From NCBI GenBank assembly GCA_020632715.1, contig JACKFA010000001.1, positions 434,001 through 498,000 on the forward strand: a DNA stretch of 64,000 nt, in the 5' to 3' direction. The stretch is from Deltaproteobacteria bacterium (lineage in GTDB: Bacteria > Myxococcota_A > UBA9042 > PHBI01). Each line of letters opens with the position of its first letter. The first letter of the stretch is position 1. A program made the translations under genes and the position numbers. Below the pieces are notes generated by a model. The model was not told the DNA's origin. It saw nothing but the letters and a program-made list of their open reading frames with translations, and made no database searches. Shown one piece after another: positions 22,569 through 30,977 of this stretch.

Positions 22569-25295
22569 TCAGAGGATGAGCGTCTGGCTGTAGGTCGCCG
22601 TGTCGGGACCCGCCGGGAACACCGCCTGCTTCAGGATCTTCTCGAGGCAGGCCGCCTTCGCGTCGCTCTTGGTGTTCTGGATCTCGACCTCGGAGACGCG
22701 CCCGTTCGGGAGCAGCGTGAACACGAGCTTCACGCGCTCCTGCGTGTTGTCGGTGCAGCGCGCGAGCTGCGTCTTCTTCTTGCCGAACGCCTTCGCGACC
22801 TCGACGTTGCGGTCGTCGGCCATGGCCGCCTTCTTCTCCTCGGCCTCCGCCTCGGCCTTCTTGGCGGCCGCGAACGGGTCGAAGTCGACCTTGGTCTCAC
22901 CCTTGCCGAGGTCGTCGGTCGTGAGCGCGCGGTAGTCCTTCGCGCTCATCGTGCGGAACGTCTCCTTCCGGTCGGCCTCGGCCTTCTCCTTCTCGGAGAG
23001 CAGGGAGGTCTTGCGCGTGGCGCCGTCGCCGTCGTCGACCTTCACGGTCGCCCCGGTCGCGTGCTTCGCTCCGTTGCCATGGTGCTTCGGGCGCTTCGTC
23101 GCCCCAGGGTCCACGGGCGTCCCGGCCTCCGTGACCTCGGCCCCAGGCGCCTCCTCGGGGGTCTCCTCGACCGGGACGGCGTACATGTTGCGCACGGCGA
23201 CCACGTCGCCGTCCTCGCCCGCCGTCGGCATGTCGTTCGTGTCCATCTTGTAGATGATGATGCCGGTGGCGAGCGCCGCGATGAGGCCCGCGCCGATGGC
23301 GCCGATCAGCCACGAGCGGCGCTTGTGGCTCTCGAGCGTCGCGACGACCGAGAACTCCTGCTTGTAGGCCTTCATCTCGGCGCGCGTCGGCTTCCGCTCC
23401 CGATGGGGCGTCTGTGGCGCCGCCTTCATCTGCTCCTTGAAGAAGTCCTTGTCCTCCTTCGACGGCGCGTCGAAGGCGGCGAAGACGTCCTCGTGGGGGA
23501 TGGTGAGCGAGACCGGGGGGGCCACCGGCCGCGAGAAGAAGTCGAGCTCGGCGCCGCTGAACGACGGCCCCGTCGCGTCGGACGCCACGGGCGCCGCGAA
23601 GAGATCGGAGCTCGGCGCGCCGGTCTCCGGGGACTCCCCGAGGCTCGCGATGACGTCCTCGAGCGGCTCGGCGGCCGGCTGCTCGAGCGAGACGGGCGCG
23701 ATGGGGGGAGTCTCGGCCGCGAGCAGGCTCTTCGCCTGCTCGATCGGCATGTTGATGGCGGCCTCGACGTCGTCCGCGCTCGAGATCTGCGTCTCGGCGA
23801 GCGAGAACGACGGCAGGGGCGGGATCGGCGGGATGGCGGGCGTCTCGGCGGCGTCGCCCGGGAGCTCCGGGATCGGCGGCGGCGCGCCCTTCTTCGCCTC
23901 CTCGAGGGCCTTCCGCGCGGCGGCCGCGGCCTCCTCGGCCTTCGCGACCTCGGCGAGCGCGGCCTCCTCGGCCTCGCGGGCGGCGGCGGCGAGGCGCTCG
24001 GCCTCGGCAGCGCGGGCCTCCTCGGCGCGACGGGCTGCCTCGATCTCGGCCTCCAGTCGAGCGGCTTCTTCGGCCTGGCGCGCGGCCTCGGCCTCCGCGG
24101 CCTGGCGCGCGGCCTCCGCCTCCGCGGCCAAGCGGGCGGCCTCGAGCTCCTCGGCCTGGCGCGCGGCCTCCGCCTCCGCGGCCTGGCGCGCGGCCTCGGC
24201 CTCCGCGGCCTGGCGCGCCGCCTCGCCTCCGCGGCCTGGCGCGCCGCCTCGGCCTCGGCGGCCTGGCGCGCGGCCTCCGGCCTCGGCGGCCTGGCGCGCG
24301 CCTCCGCCTCCGCGGCCTGGCGCGCGGCCTCGCCTCGCGCCTCCTCGGCCTCGCAGCCTGGCGCGCGGCCTCGGCCTCGGCCTGGCGCGGCCTCCGCCTC
24401 CTCCTCCGCCCGCCCGCGGGCCTGGCGCGCGGCCTCCGCCTCCGCGGCCTGGCGCGCCGCCCTCGAGCTCCTCGGCCTGGCGTGCGGCCTCCGCCTCCGC
24501 GGCCTGGCGCGCGGCCTCGGCCTCCTCGGCCTGGCGCGCGGCCTCGGCCTGCGCCTCGGCGGCGACGCGGGCCTCCTCCGCCTGACGCGCGGCCTCGGCC
24601 TCGGCGGCGACGCGCGCCTCCTCGGCCCTCTGGGCCTCCTCGGCCTGACGCGCGGCCTCCGCCTCGGCAGCGACGCGCGCCGCCTCGGCCTGACGCGCCT
24701 CCTCGAGCTTCCTCGCGGCCTCCGCCTCCGCCGCGAGCCGCGCCGCTTCCTCTGCGCGTCGCGCGGCCTCCGCCTCCGCGGCGCGCTGCTCGGCCTCACG
24801 CGCCTTCGCGGCGGCCTCTTCGGCCTTCTTCTCGGCGTCCGCCCGGGCCGCCTCCTCGGCGACCCGACGGGCGTCGGCGGAGGCAGCCTCCTCGGCCTTC
24901 CGCCGCGCCTCCGCGCGCTTGAGCGCCTCGGCGTGGAGATCCGTCTTCGGCCCCGGTGGCGGCAGGGGCGGCGGCACCGTCCGCGCGAAGAGCCCGGCGA
25001 GCTCCGGCACGTCCGCCGCCTTCGACCAGGCCGCCATCCCGGCGCACCAGACGAAGCTCTTCTCGTCCATCGCCTTCTCGCGCACGAGGCGCCCGAGGTC
25101 GTCGAGCCCCATCGGGCCGCGCTGCTGACCGGCCACCGCGACGAACCACCGCTGCTCCGACGCGTGCCGGAGCGAGGGGTCGCGCACGATCACGATCGCC
25201 TGGCAGCTCGTGCAGCGCACCTTCAAGACCCGGTTCGCGACCTGGTCGTCAGGGAGCTGGTACCGCGTGCCGCATTTCGAACAGGAGAAGAGCAT
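22569..25295 (-). CDS. GltJ/AgmX-like protein: zinc ribbon, GYF domain, coiled coil, membrane helix, TonB-C-like end
   Basis: The 908-codon product has the architecture of M. xanthus GltJ (AgmX) of the gliding machinery. An MJ0042-type zinc ribbon has cysteines at 5, 8, 28 and 31. A GYF_2 domain follows at about 50-104 (WFVAVAGQQRGPMG ... WCAGMAAWSKA). Next come a long Ala/Glu/Arg coiled coil of 9-residue repeats (about 140-510), an acidic Pro-rich linker, one membrane helix near 662-683 (SWLIGAIGAGLIAALATGII), and a periplasmic end resembling TonB-C/AgmX (VKLVFTLLPNGRVSEVEIQN). Between about 24222 and 24462 the repeat runs in the wrong frame (Gly/Arg/Pro-rich), then recovers, indicating several compensating indels. 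ATG 25295 is chosen because it begins the zinc ribbon. Gliding itself is inferred, since no other glt or agl gene is nearby. Confidence 0.8.
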   Translation of the reverse strand: MLFSCSKCGTRYQLPDDQVANRVLKVRCTSCQAIVIVRDPSLRHASEQRWFVAVAGQQRGPMGLDDLGRLVREKAMDEKSFVWCAGMAAWSKAADVPELAGLFARTVPPPLPPPGPKTDLHAEALKRAEARRKAEEAASADARRVAEEAARADAEKKAEEAAAKAREAEQRAAEAEAARRAEEAARLAAEAEAARKLEEARQAEAARVAAEAEAARQAEEAQRAEEARVAAEAEAARQAEEARVAAEAQAEAARQAEEAEAARQAAEAEAARQAEELEGGAPGRGGGGRAPGPRAGGGGGGGRARPRPRPRARLRGRGGARRGRAPGRGGGGARQAAEAGGRAPGRRGRGGAPGRGGEAARQAAEAEAARQAAEAEAARQAEELEAARLAAEAEAARQAAEAEAARQAEEAARLEAEIEAARRAEEARAAEAERLAAAAREAEEAALAEVAKAEEAAAAARKALEEAKKGAPPPIPELPGDAAETPAIPPIPPLPSFSLAETQISSADDVEAAINMPIEQAKSLLAAETPPIAPVSLEQPAAEPLEDVIASLGESPETGAPSSDLFAAPVASDATGPSFSGAELDFFSRPVAPPVSLTIPHEDVFAAFDAPSKEDKDFFKEQMKAAPQTPHRERKPTRAEMKAYKQEFSVVATLESHKRRSWLIGAIGAGLIAALATGIIIYKMDTNDMPTAGEDGDVVAVRNMYAVPVEETPEEAPGAEVTEAGTPVDPGATKRPKHHGNGAKHATGATVKVDDGDGATRKTSLLSEKEKAEADRKETFRTMSAKDYRALTTDDLGKGETKVDFDPFAAAKKAEAEAEEKKAAMADDRNVEVAKAFGKKKTQLARCTDNTQERVKLVFTLLPNGRVSEVEIQNTKSDAKAACLEKILKQAVFPAGPDTATYSQTLIL
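24073..24735 (-). repeat. 27-bp tandem repeats encoding AARQAAEAE
   Basis: The + strand unit is GCCTGGCGCGCGGCCTCGGC plus CTCCGCG, with period 27 (copies at 24073 and 24100). On the - strand it encodes AARQAAEAE with variations. Indels at about 24222-24226 and 24460-24462, with others in between, disturb the frame inside the array. Confidence 0.8.
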
Positions 25296-25793
25296 CGGTG
25301 GGGCTTCCAGCCTGGCTCGCGCGTCGACGTCGAGGGGTCTTCGTGTCGGGAGGGGAGTTATCGGGCGCGACGACGAGGCACTGTAGCACTTTCGCGCCAC
25401 CGGTCCAACGACGTGTCGCCCGGTCGAAACCTTACACGGCTCGCCGGCAGGACGGCCAACCGGGTGCCGCGCTCGCGCAGCGCCCACCGTAGGGGCGCCG
25501 GCTGGACATCGCGGCGCGGTGCCCTCGCGGCCGCGGTCGCGGCGCCTCCGCGGGCTCGGCGCGGCCGTCGTGGGGCTCGCGGTCGGGTCGTCGTTCCTGC
25601 ATCGCGCCTCCGGGCGCCGCCGGCGCCTCGTGACCTGGGTCGAGGGGTGCTCGTCGCACCGTTCGGTGCAACGGGACGGCGCGGGCGATCAATTAAGCGC
25701 GAAGGCAAGCAAAAAACTCGGCGCACCCCGCGCCCTGCCCTGCCCCACAGCCCGACGCCCCGCCTCGCGCGCGGTTCGGCAGCACGAACGGCC

Positions 25794-25823
25794 TTGACAC
25801 CTGTGCGGCGCTGCCACTATCGT
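25794..25823 (+). promoter_or_regulatory. Sigma70-like promoter of the 776-residue lipoprotein gene
   Basis: A perfect TTGACA at 25794-25799 and TATCGT at 25818-25823 are separated by 18 bases. The start codon lies about 130 bases downstream, leaving a long leader. Confidence 0.7.
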
Positions 25824-25829
25824 TCGCAG

Positions 25830-25922
25830 CCGTTTCGGACAGAACCCGTATGTTCTCGAAAACCTTTGATTTTTCTCGCCTGAACCGCCGCGGCGCCCCG
25901 CGCTGAGACGCATCCGAAACGG
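25830..25922 (+). promoter_or_regulatory. Leader inverted repeat CCGTTTCGGA / TCCGAAACGG
   Basis: A perfect 10-bp inverted repeat (25830-25839 and 25913-25922) separated by 73 bases brackets an AT-rich leader that starts near the expected transcription start. It ends 20 bases before the ribosome site GGAG (25943-25946). Confidence 0.6.
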
Positions 25923-25952
25923 TCACGGCAGGTCTGGCTGACGGAGATAGCA

Positions 25953-28283
25953 ATGCGCATTGCTCGATGGACGCTCAACGCCGTCCTTGCGGCGGGCCTC
26001 CTCGCCGTGGCGGCCTGTGGCGACGATGGCGGTAGCAACCCCAACAACGACGCGACCGGCGGCGACACCGCGGGCGACACGTCGACCACGACGGGCGACA
26101 CCGACACGGTCTCGACCGACACCGGCGACACGTCGACGACGACAGGCGACACCGACACGACGGGCGACACGGACGCGACGAGCTGCGGCACGCGCGAGTG
26201 CGGCACCTTCGCCGGCGTGAACTGCGGCACCTGTACCTCCCCGGCGACCTGCAACGCCGCTGGGCGCTGCGTGGTCCCGGGCGCTCCCGTGGGCTCGTTC
26301 TGTGGCGCCAACGCGACGTGCAACGCGAACAGCCTCACCTGGCCGGACTGCCTCGACGACGAGTGCGAGTCGAAGCAGTGCCTCTCGAACAGCGCCGTGG
26401 CGTTCATGCTCCGCGACGTCTGCACCTCGGGCTGCCAGATCTACCAGGACACCAACGGCGACGGCGTGAACGACTCGACCGCGCCGCTCTCCGACTGCAA
26501 CCCGGACGACATCGTCGACGGCCCGGCGGGCAACGTCTTCCGCTGCGTCAACTTCGCGGGCCCGGGCCAGACGCCCGTCGGCATCTGCGCCCCGACGACG
26601 TCGGCCTCGGTCGACTCCGACACGGCCTTCAAGGACTGCCAGAGCGACCTGCAGTGCCCGACCGGCGAGGGCTGCGAGCTCACGACGATCGGCGGCGACC
26701 TCACCTTCCGCTGCGTGGCGAAGGTGAAGAGCGGCACGTGGGGCGAGGCCGTCGGCCTCAGCGAGACCTGCAACGACGACCCGGCGGCCGGCCCGGTCAC
26801 CTTCTGCGAGAGCGGCCTCTGCTTCGGCCTCGGCTGCGTGACCGTCTGCGAGGACGGCCAGGACTCGGCCTGCGACACCACCAAGGTGTACGAGGGCACG
26901 GGCTGCGACACGACGACCAACACCTGCATGGGCAAGCCCTCGAAGTCCTGCACGACGGACCTCGACTGCAGCGCCTGGACCTGCGGCGACTCCCGCGCGA
27001 TCTTCTCCAACGTCCCGACCCAGTGGCGCTTCTGCTGGCCGACGGGCTGCGACGTGGACTCCGACTGCGGTGGCGGCTTCTACTGCCGCTTCTTCTGGAA
27101 CGGTGAGGGCGGCGACGCCGCGGCGCTCGACAACCTCTGCCTGAAGCAGGTCGAGGACGGCGCCGACCTCGGCGAGGCCTGCGACGCGAACCCGGACGAC
27201 CTCATCCCCGGCGACACCTGCAAGAACGAGGACCTCTGCCTCGGCGGCTTCTGCTCGGCGCTCTGCACGGGCGACGACGACTGCGCCGCGAGCCAGGTCT
27301 GCGCGGTCGCCGAGCTCCCGGGCGACGAGAACGAGGACGGCGAGGACGACTTCCTCCTCCCGGTGAAGTGGTGCGAGGTGCACGCCCGCGGCGCGAGCGA
27401 GTGCCTCTCGCAGGCCGAGTGCGCGACCGGCGAGTACTGCGACATCTACGAGATCGAGAACCCCGACACCGCCAACGCGGCCGACGCGCCGTACCTCCTC
27501 ACGGGCGCCTGCACGACGGCGCCGGCCCAGACGGGCGACTGGGGCACGCTCTGCTCGAGCGGCAGCGCCTGCAAGTCCGGCTTCTGCCTCGGCGCCACGA
27601 CGACGACCCAGGGCTTCTGCACGAAGCCGTGCGCCGCGTCGAGCGAGTGCGAGCAGGTCAACCTCGGGGGTGAGCAGGTCAAGGGCATCTGCACGCCGCT
27701 CCTCTACGGGTACGGCGGCAGCCTCACCTACGACCCGCCGAACCTCTACCTCGCGGCCTGCGTGCCGGACACGTCGTCGCTGACGGACTGCTCGACGGGC
27801 TTCTCCTGCACGGCCACCGAGGAGGCCTGCCTCGTGAACCCGATCGCCTCGTCGCCCGACAAGGCCGGCACGGTCGAGTACCTCTGCGAGGCCATCTACG
27901 ACCCGGCGGATCCGCCGGCGACGCTCCCGGCGCTGAACGTCGGCGACGCCTGCAACCTCGACGCCGAGGATCCGGAGTGCAAGACGCTCTACTGCCTCGA
28001 GGGTGCCGACGGCAACGGCTACTGCTCGGGCCCCTGCGACCCGAGCGACACGACGACGAACAACGGCACGACCTGCCAGTCGTTCATCAACCTGCCCCGC
28101 GTCGGCGCCTACGCCGAGAACGCGCCGGTCTTCTATTTCTGGCAGAAGGACAAGTCCTGCTCGCCGTGCGCGGGGGACTGGAACTGCGACGACGGCGCGA
28201 GCTGCCTGAACGCCGGCACCACGGCGAGCCCGCGCTTCGTCTGCGTCGACTCGGGCAGCACGGCCGCGGCCTGCAACCAGTAG
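25953..28283 (+). CDS. Cysteine-rich secreted lipoprotein
   Basis: The 776-residue product starts with a lipoprotein signal (lipobox LAVAAC, cysteine near residue 22), then a low-complexity Thr/Asp/Gly linker with GDTSTTTGDTDT repeats (about 35-78). The rest is a series of short disulfide-rich modules of the type CTTDLDCS, C-CxLGGFC and CASSECE, as in Myxococcota surface lipoproteins of unknown role. There is no catalytic motif. One EF-hand-like loop is present (DTNGDGVNDS). A strong promoter and long leader precede it, and a good terminator follows, so it is a single-gene unit. The many regularly spaced cysteines imply export and disulfide formation. Adhesion or structural roles are guesses. 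Confidence 0.88.
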   Translation: MRIARWTLNAVLAAGLLAVAACGDDGGSNPNNDATGGDTAGDTSTTTGDTDTVSTDTGDTSTTTGDTDTTGDTDATSCGTRECGTFAGVNCGTCTSPATCNAAGRCVVPGAPVGSFCGANATCNANSLTWPDCLDDECESKQCLSNSAVAFMLRDVCTSGCQIYQDTNGDGVNDSTAPLSDCNPDDIVDGPAGNVFRCVNFAGPGQTPVGICAPTTSASVDSDTAFKDCQSDLQCPTGEGCELTTIGGDLTFRCVAKVKSGTWGEAVGLSETCNDDPAAGPVTFCESGLCFGLGCVTVCEDGQDSACDTTKVYEGTGCDTTTNTCMGKPSKSCTTDLDCSAWTCGDSRAIFSNVPTQWRFCWPTGCDVDSDCGGGFYCRFFWNGEGGDAAALDNLCLKQVEDGADLGEACDANPDDLIPGDTCKNEDLCLGGFCSALCTGDDDCAASQVCAVAELPGDENEDGEDDFLLPVKWCEVHARGASECLSQAECATGEYCDIYEIENPDTANAADAPYLLTGACTTAPAQTGDWGTLCSSGSACKSGFCLGATTTTQGFCTKPCAASSECEQVNLGGEQVKGICTPLLYGYGGSLTYDPPNLYLAACVPDTSSLTDCSTGFSCTATEEACLVNPIASSPDKAGTVEYLCEAIYDPADPPATLPALNVGDACNLDAEDPECKTLYCLEGADGNGYCSGPCDPSDTTTNNGTTCQSFINLPRVGAYAENAPVFYFWQKDKSCSPCAGDWNCDDGASCLNAGTTASPRFVCVDSGSTAAACNQ

Positions 28284-28318
28284 TCTCGCCGAGACGCCGG
28301 TCCTCGTGACCGGATGAG

Positions 28319-28354
28319 AGGGCGCTCCCGCGAGGGGGCGCCCTTTCGCTTTTC
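28319..28354 (+). terminator. Rho-independent terminator after the Cys-rich lipoprotein gene
   Basis: AGGGCGCTCCC (28319-28329) pairs with GGGGGCGCCCT (28334-28344) around a GCGA tetraloop, followed by TTTCGCTTTT. A smaller six-bp hairpin (28297-28313) lies just upstream. Confidence 0.9.
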
Positions 28355-28477
28355 GGCCTCCCGGCGCCAGAGCGCCGACCCCGAGTCCTCCCGTCGACCG
28401 ACCGCCCGTGCTCGGTCCGAGCTCGTGGTCGGCGCTCGAGGCTCGCTTCGCGGCCGCGCGGTTGCTACCGTTCCGCC

Positions 28478-30298
28478 GTGATTCGTCGCGACGCCGAGAC
28501 CCCGGCCGGGAGGCCACGCACCCGCTCCCTCGCGTTGGGGGCGCTCCTCGCGCTGCTCATGACGGGGCCCGCGTGTGTGCCCGACGTGCCGCGCGACGCC
28601 GGCGACGTGGCGCCCGACACGCTCGAGCCCCCCGAGGACGACGCCGCGGACGCGCTCACCGGCCCCGACGACGTCGCCCCCGCCGCCGACGTCGACATCG
28701 GCGAGCCCACGGCCTGCGTCCGCGACAGCGACTGCGCCTTCGTCGCCGGGTGCTGCATCTACGGGGCCTGCTCCGCGGGCACCTGCGTCGCGCGCGCCAC
28801 GAACGACTGCTGCGCGGTGCTCGGTCCCTGCGCCGTCACGACCCTCCTCCACACCGCCGAGTGCGTCGAGACCTGTGTCGCCGGCGGCTGCGAGCAGCGG
28901 CTCGCCCTGAGCGACGGGGCCTGCGGCGAGGTCTGGCGCCTCGCCGTCGCGGCGCCCGACGTCCTCGCCTCGCTCGCGATCACCGACGCCGCGGAGGACC
29001 GCGTGACCTGGCACGCGAGCAGCCGCCGCCCCTTCGACGGTCACGCCTCGCTCCACGCGGGCGACGTGCTGTGCCCCACCTACCACACGGGGCCGCTCGG
29101 CCCGGACTGCGCGCCCCGCACGCCGGAGCTACCCGCGAACCCCGTCAAGCTCACCCTCACGACGCCGCCCGTCGCGCTCCCCGGCGAGGCGCCGAGCGTC
29201 GCGCGGGTGTGGCTCTGGATGGACCTCGAGGAGCCCAGCGCCCGCGCCGGCGCCTTCGATGGCCTCGAGATCGCCCTCATCGGCGGCAACGGCCGCCTCG
29301 TGACCGCGTGGAGCTCGCGGAACGGCGAGCCCCCGCCGCGACGGGCCTGGTTCCCCGTGCTGCTCGATCTCTCCGCGTTCGCCGCCGACGAGGCTCGGCT
29401 CCGGCTCACGTTCGACACCTACGACGGGAACGACAACGACCACGAGGGCGTCTACGTCGGCGCCATCGAGATCGAGACCCCGTGCGCCGGCGCGCGCGAG
29501 TGCCCGGCGGATGGGCCTTGCGCCGTCGGGCGCGAGACCCCGGTCGCGGGTACGGCGGACGCCCTCTGCGTCGTCGCGCCACCGGACGTCACCGAGCCCT
29601 GCGTCACCTGCAGCGGCGACGGCGCGTGCGACGCGCTCGGCCCCTGCGGCCACTGCGGCGCTGGCGGCGTCTGCGCGCTCGATCCGTCGTGCTGTGACCC
29701 GGCCGAGGCGCTCGTCGACGACCCCTCCTTCGAGACCGGGGCGCTCCCGGCGGGCTGGAGCGCGACCGAGGCGTCGCCCCCGGACGCGCCCGGCTGGCAC
29801 GTGAGCCCGTGGCGCGCCGCGAGCGGCCTCGCGTCGCTCCGCTTCGGCGACCCGCTCGTCGCGCGCCTGGCACCTCCCGGGGAGGCGGCGGCGGGCGAGG
29901 TCACCACACCGATCCTGCGCGTCCCCGCGGACGCGCCGACGCTCGCGTTCTCGCTCTGGCTGTCGACCGAGTTCGACGGCGATCCGGACCCCGACAACCC
30001 TGCGGGCGTCGACCTCCTCGAGGTCGTGATCGGCGTCGAGGCGCCGCCGGGCGTCACCCTCCCGAGCGTGGTCGTCTGGGATTCGCGGCAGGTCGGCGGG
30101 ACGACCGACGGCGCGTGGGCGCGGGTCGCGATCCCGCTCCCGGGCTACGCGGGCGACGACGTGCGGGTCACGTGGCGCTTCTCGACCGGCGACGCGCAGC
30201 GGAATGAGGGCGAGGGGGTCTACGTCGACGACGTGAGCCTCGCCGCCGGGTGCGCGGAGGGCGGCGGCGACCCGGAGACGGGCCCCGTGATCCCGTAA
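28478..30298 (+). CDS. Cysteine-containing lipoprotein with two jelly-roll-like domains
   Basis: Starts at GTG 28478; the 606-residue product has a lipoprotein signal (LALGALLALLMTGPAC), an acidic Asp/Ala/Pro linker, and a Cys-rich patch (CVRDSDCAFVAGCCIYGAC). Two similar beta-rich segments follow, near residues 150-330 and 400-590. Both end with almost the same phrase (NDNDHEGVYVGAIEIET and QRNEGEGVYVDDVSLA), typical of carbohydrate-binding or MAM-like jelly-roll folds. A second Cys-rich linker (CVTCSGDGACDALGPCGHC) joins them. The protein probably sits on the cell surface and binds glycans or proteins; the ligand is unknown. It is on the same strand as the preceding lipoprotein but separated from it by a terminator. 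Confidence 0.85.
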   Translation: MIRRDAETPAGRPRTRSLALGALLALLMTGPACVPDVPRDAGDVAPDTLEPPEDDAADALTGPDDVAPAADVDIGEPTACVRDSDCAFVAGCCIYGACSAGTCVARATNDCCAVLGPCAVTTLLHTAECVETCVAGGCEQRLALSDGACGEVWRLAVAAPDVLASLAITDAAEDRVTWHASSRRPFDGHASLHAGDVLCPTYHTGPLGPDCAPRTPELPANPVKLTLTTPPVALPGEAPSVARVWLWMDLEEPSARAGAFDGLEIALIGGNGRLVTAWSSRNGEPPPRRAWFPVLLDLSAFAADEARLRLTFDTYDGNDNDHEGVYVGAIEIETPCAGARECPADGPCAVGRETPVAGTADALCVVAPPDVTEPCVTCSGDGACDALGPCGHCGAGGVCALDPSCCDPAEALVDDPSFETGALPAGWSATEASPPDAPGWHVSPWRAASGLASLRFGDPLVARLAPPGEAAAGEVTTPILRVPADAPTLAFSLWLSTEFDGDPDPDNPAGVDLLEVVIGVEAPPGVTLPSVVVWDSRQVGGTTDGAWARVAIPLPGYAGDDVRVTWRFSTGDAQRNEGEGVYVDDVSLAAGCAEGGGDPETGPVIP

Positions 30299-30315
30299 CC
30301 GGCGGCGGCGTCCGG

Positions 30316-30363
30316 TGTCATGACACGGCGCGTCAAAATCGCCCGCGGTGACGCGGAGCGTCA
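30316..30363. promoter_or_regulatory. TGACRCG palindromes upstream of the ATP synthase operon
   Basis: TGTCATGACA (30316-30325) is a perfect 10-bp palindrome that overlaps TGACACGGCGCGTCA (30321-30335). TGACGCGGAGCGTCA (30349-30363) lies 28 bp further on. They precede the operon promoter candidate by about 50 bases. The middle site is identical to the one near the phasin-like promoter. Confidence 0.55.
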
Positions 30364-30410
30364 TGAATCAGGGCGGCCCGCGATGCGTGTCCGAGGGCGT
30401 CAGCGAGGTC

Positions 30411-30439
30411 TTGACGCTCCCGGGCACGCATGCTAGGTG
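30411..30439 (+). promoter_or_regulatory. Candidate promoter of the ATP synthase operon
   Basis: TTGACG (30411-30416), a 17-base spacer, and TAGGTG (30434-30439) preceded by TGC, an extended -10 arrangement. The -10 is a weak match. The first start codon is about 58 bases downstream. Confidence 0.4.
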
Positions 30440-30497
30440 AGCGCGGCCTTGACGGGGGCCTACGAGGCCCGCGCGCTCACGTTGGAGCCTGATCGAC

Positions 30498-30977
30498 ATG
30501 ACCGACCACCTCGCCGTGCTGACAGACGAAGCCATCGTCCGCGCGGGGCTCATCGACATCGATTGGAGCTTCGTGTTCATGCTCGGGCTCTTCCTGGTGT
30601 TCGCGCTGCTCCTGACGCGTATCATCACCCGCCCCCTCGTCGCGAACCAGAGCGCCCGCTACCGCCAGATGGACGGCGCGCGCGCCGACGCCGCCGCGGC
30701 CGACCTCTCCGCCGCGGAGACCCGGCTCGAGTACGAGGCGAAGATCACGGACGCCCGGCAGACGGCCGTCGAGGTGCGCGACCAGCTCCGCGACGCGGCC
30801 GCCTCGTCGGCCCGCGAGATGCTCGATCAGGTCCGGAGCGAGACCGAGGCCCGGACGCAGTCCGGCGCGACCGAGCTCAGCGCCGCCGCCGCGCGCGCCC
30901 GGCTCGAGCTCAAGGCCCAGACCGACGCGCTCGCGACCCAGCTCGCGCAGAAGCTCATCGCCGGAGGCAAGGGATGA
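30498..30977 (+). CDS. F-type ATP synthase subunit b' (or b)
   Basis: A 159-residue peripheral-stalk subunit: one N-terminal membrane helix (about 25-45, WSFVFMLGLFLVFALLLTRI) followed by a long charged helix typical of b and b' (NQSARYRQMDGARADAAAADL). It is the first of two tandem b-type genes, as in the b'-b-delta-alpha-gamma-beta-epsilon operons of Deltaproteobacteria, so b' is the likelier name. It overlaps the next gene by four bases (ATGA). Genes for subunits a and c are not here, nor upstream in the window, so the operon is split. Confidence 0.88.
   Translation: MTDHLAVLTDEAIVRAGLIDIDWSFVFMLGLFLVFALLLTRIITRPLVANQSARYRQMDGARADAAAADLSAAETRLEYEAKITDARQTAVEVRDQLRDAAASSAREMLDQVRSETEARTQSGATELSAAAARARLELKAQTDALATQLAQKLIAGGKG

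Larger units (their letters stand above)
25296..25952. other. Divergent intergenic region, 657 bp
   Basis: No gene is supported. Frames in the first 400 bases are Arg/Ala/Pro-rich on both strands, as expected of random GC-rich DNA. The right-hand 160 bases become AT-richer and hold the promoter (25794-25823) and the inverted repeat (25830-25922) of the Cys-rich lipoprotein gene. The promoter of the GltJ-like gene must lie in the left half, but I see no clear one. Confidence 0.5.

Noticed and set aside
25358..25726. A - strand frame of 122 codons in the spacer upstream of the GltJ-like gene
   Set aside because: Arg/Pro/Ala-rich without hydrophobic pattern, ribosome site or domain; looks like random GC-rich sequence.
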